A DNA stretch of 55,833 bases, taken from NCBI GenBank assembly GCA_910586775.1, contig CAJUJN010000020.1, positions 1 through 55,833 of the forward strand, given 5' to 3'. Position numbers and translations under genes: made by a program. Source of the DNA: an uncultured Acetatifactor sp. (GTDB lineage: Bacteria; Bacillota; Clostridia; Lachnospirales; Lachnospiraceae). How positions within the stretch are numbered: position 1 is the stretch's first letter; each line of letters begins with the position of its first letter. Shown here piece after piece: positions 52,004 to 55,833 of this stretch. The notes beneath the pieces are model-generated. The model saw nothing but the letters and a program-made list of their open reading frames with translations. It did no database searches and had not been told where the DNA came from.

Positions 52004-52924
52004 ATGAAAAAAATGAAAAAATTTGCAGCATTGTTTTTGTCTGCAGCACTGGTAACCGCATGTGTTGCCTGCGGAAATGATGCAGGAACAGGTGAATCAG
52101 GAAGCTCCAGTGTGGAAGAAAGCAGCAGTGAGAGCAGCGAAGAGTCCAGCGAAGCTTCCGATGCCGGGAGCGAGGCATCCGGCGAAGAGTCCGGCGAGTC
52201 TTCTGATGCCGGAAGCGAAGAGTCCGGCGAGGTCTCCGATGCAGGTTCTGAAGAGGGCGGCGAGGCATCCGGAGAAGTTATGACTTACGCTGACTATGTG
52301 GCGGCACCCATGGATTCCGAGGTTGTTGTAGAGACCTATGTACAGGCAAAGCAGGCATGGTGGGAGAATCAGGCTACCCTCTATACGCAGGATCAGGACG
52401 GCGCTTATTTTGTATACAATGCGGCATGTTCCGAGGAAGATTACGCTAAGCTGACACCCGGAACCAAGATCAAGGTAACCGGCTTCAAGGGTGAGTGGTC
52501 CGGCGAAGTGGAGATCATGGACGCCACCTTCGAGATCGTAGAAGGCGGGGACAGCTTTGTTGCAGAACCCACAGATGTAACTGCATATCTGGGACTTGAT
52601 GAACTGATTGATTTCCAGAATCAGTTTGTATCATTTAAGGGTATGACTGTAGAACCGGTAGATCCGGATAATGCAGATTGCGAGGATGCATTCTGGTATA
52701 AAGATAACAATTCCGGCCAGGATGGAGACGATTTGTATTTCAGGGTTTCATTGGATGGGCAAGTATACACGTTTACGGTTGAATCCTACCTGTGCGACAA
52801 TACCACAGACGTATACGCTGCAGTGAAGAACCTGAAGATTGGCGACAAGATTGACCTGGAAGGTTTCCTGTACTGGTATGAGGGTGTAAATCCGCACATT
52901 ACATCTGTAACAGTAGCAGAATAA
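52004..52924 (+). CDS. Ser/Glu-rich lipoprotein with OB-fold-like domain
   Basis: About 306 residues from the ATG at 52004 (GGGAGG ten bases upstream; a TTG at 51995 is in frame). The signal ends in a lipobox (VTACVACG). Residues about 30-95 are a Ser/Glu/Gly linker built of repeats such as SDAGSEESGE. Residues about 95-305 contain two copies of a beta-rich module (PGTKIKVTGFKGEWSGEVEI and KIGDKIDLEGFLYWYEG) resembling OB folds. The linker probably spans the cell wall. Ligand unknown. Confidence 0.75.
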   Translation: MKKMKKFAALFLSAALVTACVACGNDAGTGESGSSSVEESSSESSEESSEASDAGSEASGEESGESSDAGSEESGEVSDAGSEEGGEASGEVMTYADYVAAPMDSEVVVETYVQAKQAWWENQATLYTQDQDGAYFVYNAACSEEDYAKLTPGTKIKVTGFKGEWSGEVEIMDATFEIVEGGDSFVAEPTDVTAYLGLDELIDFQNQFVSFKGMTVEPVDPDNADCEDAFWYKDNNSGQDGDDLYFRVSLDGQVYTFTVESYLCDNTTDVYAAVKNLKIGDKIDLEGFLYWYEGVNPHITSVTVAE

Positions 52925-52947
52925 TCGGATAAACAGCAAAAAATAAT

Positions 52948-52992
52948 GACACCTTGAACGTTGGACAGGTTCCGTGTTCAAGGTGTTTTCCT
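52948..52992 (+). terminator. terminator after the lipoprotein gene
   Basis: ACACCTTGAAC and GTTCAAGGTGT form an 11-bp stem followed by TTTCCTTTTT. Confidence 0.85.
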
Positions 52993-53080
52993 TTTTCGGG
53001 CAGGATATACTATAGGAAGGAAAGTACAGCTGCCTATAGTTGAATGCAGCACAAAAGTGACGGTTCGGTCGTCTGCACAG

Positions 53081-53149
53081 TATAACGAGTGAACGCATCA
53101 GCAATCAAGAGCTGAAAGCGGCAGTTAATTGCGCCCACGTGTATAAAAT
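53081..53149. repeat. palindromic intergenic repeat, copy 3
   Basis: TATAACGAGTGAACGC (53083) and GCGCCCACGTGTATAAAATT (ending 53149) match the arms of the copy at 31881-31940 with a few changes; the middle differs. Confidence 0.5.
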
Positions 53150-53175
53150 TGACATATCTTGGCGGCCCGACAGTC

Positions 53176-53204
53176 TTGTATCCGCGGTTCAAGTATGATA
53201 AAAT
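53176..53204 (+). promoter_or_regulatory. promoter of the cytidylate-kinase-like gene
   Basis: TTGTAT (53176-53181), a 17-bp spacer and TAAAAT (53199-53204) precede the gene by about 85 bp. Confidence 0.65.
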
Positions 53205-53287
53205 AGCTGTATTCCCGGCAGGATATGAGCAGGGAAACGCATGATAAAACTAGCATTATTTCGAAGCAGTGGCGAGGAGGAATGATT

Positions 53288-53773
53288 ATGAATCTGGTGA
53301 TTACCATAAGCCGAAGGTTCGGTACGGGAGCAGGGCTGATTGCGGAAGAGCTTTCCGGAAAGCTGAATGTTCCGGTGTATGACAAGGCTTATATTGAGCA
53401 TGAACTGGAAGGTGAAAGCTATGCGGACGAAGCGGAGGTGATCAGGGAACTGGCATCTCATTCCTGCATTATTCTGGGTCGCTGTGCTTCTGAAATTCTG
53501 AAGGATCAGGGCAATGTGTTCAACATTTATGTGTGCGCGGATAAGGAAGACCGGATTCGGCGTGTTATGGAGAAAAAGTCTCTGGGGTACGAGGAAGCCA
53601 AAGCCACCCTGGAGAAAAATGACAGGGAGCGGGCGGATTACTATTACAGGCATACCGGAAAGGTGTGGGGAGATGTGAATAATTACCATATGATTCTGGA
53701 TACTTCCCAGCTGGGCATTGAGAACTGTGCCGGCATACTGATGAAATATTTTGAGAGAGTGGAAATCATTTAA
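53288..53773 (+). CDS. cytidylate-kinase-like protein
   Basis: 161 residues from the ATG at 53288 (GAGGAGG about eight bases upstream; an ATG at 53282 is too close). The opening NLVITISRRFGTGAGLIAEEL is the phosphate-binding loop of the cytidylate-kinase-2-like family. The motifs VPVYDKAYI and SCIILGRCASEIL follow, and an Arg-rich lid is at DRERADYYYRHTGK. It is shorter than usual (about 200). These proteins are often regulatory rather than true CMP kinases; the role is unknown. Confidence 0.82.
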   Translation: MNLVITISRRFGTGAGLIAEELSGKLNVPVYDKAYIEHELEGESYADEAEVIRELASHSCIILGRCASEILKDQGNVFNIYVCADKEDRIRRVMEKKSLGYEEAKATLEKNDRERADYYYRHTGKVWGDVNNYHMILDTSQLGIENCAGILMKYFERVEII

Positions 53774-53821
53774 GACATATTTTTGTGACAAAAACAATTG
53801 TTTTGGAACAATACCGACTGC

Positions 53822-53856
53822 GAAAAAGCAACTGCGTTACAGGGTTGCTTTTTTGT
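53822..53856 (+). terminator. terminator after the cytidylate-kinase-like gene
   Basis: AAAAAGCAAC and GTTGCTTTTTT form a stem with a T tail. A perfect palindrome AAAACAATTGTTTT lies just before it at 53791-53804. Confidence 0.88.
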
Positions 53857-53923
53857 ATGAGAATTCTGCGCCGGGATGGACGAAAATGGTAGAGGGACAA
53901 CAGGGCTGCGGGGTGCTGCGGAA

Positions 53924-54110
53924 GCGGAGCCGTGGAAGAAGCCGGATTGCGGCGCGGCGCGGGAGCGGAGCCATGGAAGAAGCCGGATTGCGGCGCGGCG
54001 TGGGAGCGGAGTCGTGGAAGAAGCCGGATTGTGGCGTGTAGTGGGAGCAGAATGATGGAAGCCGGATTGCGGCGCGGGAGCGGAGCCGTGGAAGAAGAAC
54101 TGTGGTGCAC
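53924..54110. repeat. 41-bp GC-rich tandem repeat before mrpE
   Basis: Units beginning GCGGAGCCGTGGAAGAAG start at 53924, 53965, 54006 and 54047 (41-bp spacing), with a shortened spacing to a fifth partial unit at 54080. They are clearly more GC-rich than the flanks. Because 41 is not a multiple of three, the reading frame rotates and no product is conserved, though no stop occurs in some frames. Confidence 0.85.
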
Positions 54111-54187
54111 CGTGGGGGCAGGACAGCGGGAGAACAGCGGACTTGCAGAATCCACAGGTAATGTAGAAATGGAACAGGCGGTAGGTT

Positions 54188-54649
54188 ATGTATCTGGTAT
54201 ATTTTTTGTTGTGGGTGATTTTTAACGGAAGTTTTACTTTGGAAATCTGTATTTTCGGGTTGGTGATTGCAGGCGGGCTTCTGGCATTTTCATGCAGATT
54301 TATGGATTACAGTCTGACGAAAGAACGTAAATTATACAGGAAAATTTTTCTGTTTTTCAGATATTGTGTATTGCTGGTGAAAGAAATTGTCAAAGCTAAT
54401 TTTGGGGCAATGCATTTGATTCTGACTCAGAGAGAGGAGATAGAGCCTGTACTGGTTACCTTTCATTCTGACCTGAAGACGCAGACGGGGAAGGTTCTGC
54501 TGGCCAATGCGATTACCCTGACGCCGGGAACCATCACGGTTACATTGGAAGGCTCGGAATACCAGGTGCATTGCCTGGATGAATCCCTGGCGGAAGGGCT
54601 TGCTGAGAATGAATTTGCTGAATACATTCGCAGGTTAGAGGAGATATAA
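54188..54649 (+). CDS. mrpE: Mrp Na+/H+ antiporter subunit E
   Basis: 153 residues. Two N-terminal membrane segments (YLVYFLLWVIFNGSFTLEI, IFGLVIAGGLLAFSC) precede the MnhE/MrpE soluble domain with FGAMHLIL, LLANAITLTPGTITV and the terminal helical tail. It is an accessory subunit of the multi-subunit Mrp complex that exchanges Na+ for H+ in the cytoplasmic membrane. First gene of the E-F-G group; the large subunits are expected to the right of the window. Confidence 0.9.
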   Translation: MYLVYFLLWVIFNGSFTLEICIFGLVIAGGLLAFSCRFMDYSLTKERKLYRKIFLFFRYCVLLVKEIVKANFGAMHLILTQREEIEPVLVTFHSDLKTQTGKVLLANAITLTPGTITVTLEGSEYQVHCLDESLAEGLAENEFAEYIRRLEEI

Positions 54650-54785
54650 AAAGCTGCCGCCATACGATGAGGCAGGAGCAGGAATCGGGCCGTATGTTGC
54701 ACATTAAGGTATGGAACAGAAGCAGCGGCAGTTTGCGGCAGGCGTGTGTGGTGGTACCGGATTTGACAGAAAGCGTGGGTGAGAG

Positions 54786-55148
54786 ATGGAAAGCCTGGAG
54801 AAAGCATATGGTATTTTTTTGACAATAGTGTTGGTTATACTGGCAATTCTGGTGATACTGTGTCTGGTCCGTGCCATTATCGGACCAAGGGTTGCGGACC
54901 GTATCGTATCGGTGAACATGATGGGAACCATGGTCATCGTGATGATTGCAATACTGGCGCTGATGTTGGGGGAGGGGTATCTGGCGGATATCTGTCTCAT
55001 CTATGCAATGATCAGTTTCCTGGCGGTTATTGTGCTGACGAAGGTATATATGGGAGTCTACACGGAAAGCCGCAGGACGGAGAAGAAAAAAGAAAATGAC
55101 AATAATGTTATAAGTGAACAGATGATTCCGGAAAATAAAAAGAGATAG
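54786..55148 (+). CDS. mrpF: Mrp antiporter subunit F
   Basis: 120 residues with three membrane segments (AYGIFLTIVLVILAILVILC, MGTMVIVMIAILALML, CLIYAMISFLAVIVLTKVYM) and the conserved GPRVADRIVSVNMMGT loop of MrpF. A charged C-terminal tail of 30 residues is longer than usual. It lies 136 bp after mrpE. Confidence 0.92.
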   Translation: MESLEKAYGIFLTIVLVILAILVILCLVRAIIGPRVADRIVSVNMMGTMVIVMIAILALMLGEGYLADICLIYAMISFLAVIVLTKVYMGVYTESRRTEKKKENDNNVISEQMIPENKKR

Positions 55149-55323
55149 ATACAGGCTGACAGATGGTTATGGACTCTCGGCATTTCAGGAAGCGGAAGCG
55201 GACATTGGGGATGACTGGGATACGGAGGAGCGGGAGAATCGGCACAAACGATTTCCGGAAGACTGCACGATAAGCGGCCTGCAGATTCCGGGAGGCTATT
55301 GTTTTTGAAATGGAGGGTGAGAA

Positions 55324-55695
55324 GTGATACTGCAATGGATTCGGTTCCTTCTGGGAGGCGGGCTGCTGCTTGCGGGGCTTGCCACCTTTATCATAGAGAT
55401 GATAGGGGCGTTTCGCTTTCGATATATATTGAACAAGATGCATGCGGCAGCAATCGGAGATACCCTGGGCATCGGCTTTGCCCTGTTGGGGCTGATTGTA
55501 ATGAGTGGGTTTAATTTCACATCGCTGAAGCTGTTTCTGGTGATTGTGTTTCTGTGGTTTTCCTCTCCGGTTTCCTCTCACCTGATTGCCAGGCTGGAGG
55601 TGTTCACGAATGAGGATGAGGAAGCGCACTATCAGGTGAAAAATCTGGATACTTCCGAAGCCCGTTCCCAGGACGGGACGGACAGGGAACTATAA
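55324..55695 (+). CDS. mrpG: Mrp antiporter subunit G
   Basis: 123 residues from a GTG start preceded by GGAGGGTGAGAA. Three membrane segments in the MrpG pattern (FLLGGGLLLAGLATFIIEMIGAF shortened here, IGDTLGIGFALLGLIV, LFLVIVFLWFSSPVSSHLIAR). It lies 175 bp after mrpF. The spacings between these genes are large for an Mrp operon, and the downstream repeat adds another. Confidence 0.9.
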   Translation: MILQWIRFLLGGGLLLAGLATFIIEMIGAFRFRYILNKMHAAAIGDTLGIGFALLGLIVMSGFNFTSLKLFLVIVFLWFSSPVSSHLIARLEVFTNEDEEAHYQVKNLDTSEARSQDGTDREL

Positions 55696-55833
55696 AACAG
55701 CATTTGAGAGAACAGTGCCCGGAAGGATTTACGGACAGATGCGCTTGTGTCCGGAAATTCTTCCATGAGGAGGGCACTGTTGACACAGATGCGGAACTAC
55801 AAAACAGCATCTGAGAGAACGGTGCCCGGAAGG
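55686..55833. repeat. 41-bp direct repeat downstream of mrpG
   Basis: 55686-55726 and 55793-55833 match at 38 of 41 positions; both contain AAAACAGCAT and GTGCCCGGAAGG. The second copy runs to the window edge. GGGCACTGTT near 55772 is also inverted relative to AACAGTGCCC in the first copy, so a hairpin is possible. Confidence 0.85.

Noticed and set aside
53751..54225. Overlapping open frames through the 41-bp repeats
   Set aside because: They arise because the repeat unit lacks stops and the frame rotates; no good ribosome site and no protein-like conservation.
1..55833. tRNA, rRNA or riboswitch genes
   Set aside because: I found no cloverleaf, rRNA or known riboswitch core by reading; a covariance search would be needed to exclude them.

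Overview
The window looks like chromosomal DNA of a Gram-positive anaerobe of the Clostridia, most likely a gut Lachnospiraceae. That rests on the gene families, not on any database match: a reverse rubrerythrin with a PerR-type regulator, a vanG-type D-Ala-D-Ser cluster, an agr-like peptide quorum-sensing locus, a CUT1 sugar ABC operon beside GH2 and GH3 glycosidases, a radical SAM sulfatase maturase, AAA-ATPase-like/PD-(D/E)XK proteins and an Rpn-type nuclease. Ribosome binding sites are strong (AGGAGG type) and many stop/start codons overlap as ATGA.

Layout. 1-3.2 kb is a decayed accessory edge: a broken gene, a DUF805 membrane protein, three small unknown genes, an XRE regulator and the scars of a TnpV-like protein and a tyrosine integrase. 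3.2-4.3 kb is a perR-rubrerythrin unit with PerR-like boxes. 4.4-12.2 kb is a vanG-vanXY-vanT operon transcribed leftward and divergent from a sensor kinase/response regulator pair. 12.3-16.6 kb is a three-gene membrane operon for a polyprenyl-phosphate-linked sugar pathway (UbiA-type phosphoribosyltransferase, GT39-like GT-C, DUF6020). 17-21 kb holds rsmF-like and RluA-like RNA modification genes and an AI-2E family permease. 21.1-25.2 kb is an AT-richer ABC (MacB/FtsX-type) plus beta-propeller lipoprotein module. 25.4-27.2 kb is an AAA-ATPase-like/nuclease protein.

27.4-34.3 kb is an agr-like region: a solute-binding-type lipoprotein, a secreted SH3 protein, agrB, an unannotated small agrD-like gene, and a convergent agrC-agrA pair. 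The SH3 and agrB promoters are divergent. Each carries the same 21-bp-spaced direct repeats typical of LytTR operators, and a 142-bp MITE-like element with a 10-bp target duplication sits between them. 34.6-38.7 kb has an Rpn family protein and a beta-mannosidase. 39-42.7 kb has an unknown coiled-coil protein, a broken AAA-ATPase-like gene, an S1-domain protein and a YgjV-like/acetyltransferase fusion. 42.8-51.7 kb has a GH3 enzyme, a sulfatase maturase and a complete sugar ABC transporter. 52-55.8 kb has an OB-fold-like lipoprotein, a cytidylate-kinase-like protein and the first genes (E, F, G) of an Mrp-type antiporter operon running off the edge.

A recurring theme is short tandem duplication. 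Inside genes the periods are multiples of three (66 bp in vanT, 36 bp in vanXY, 72 bp in the RluA gene, 33 bp twice in the Rpn gene). Between genes they need not be (38 bp before the RluA gene, 41 bp before mrpE, about 107 bp after mrpG). The most unusual case is the rsmF-RluA gap. Its 38-bp repeats form a head-to-tail chain of 13-codon mini-ORFs, each ending in a stop that overlaps the next start, and the last overlaps the start of the RluA-type gene.
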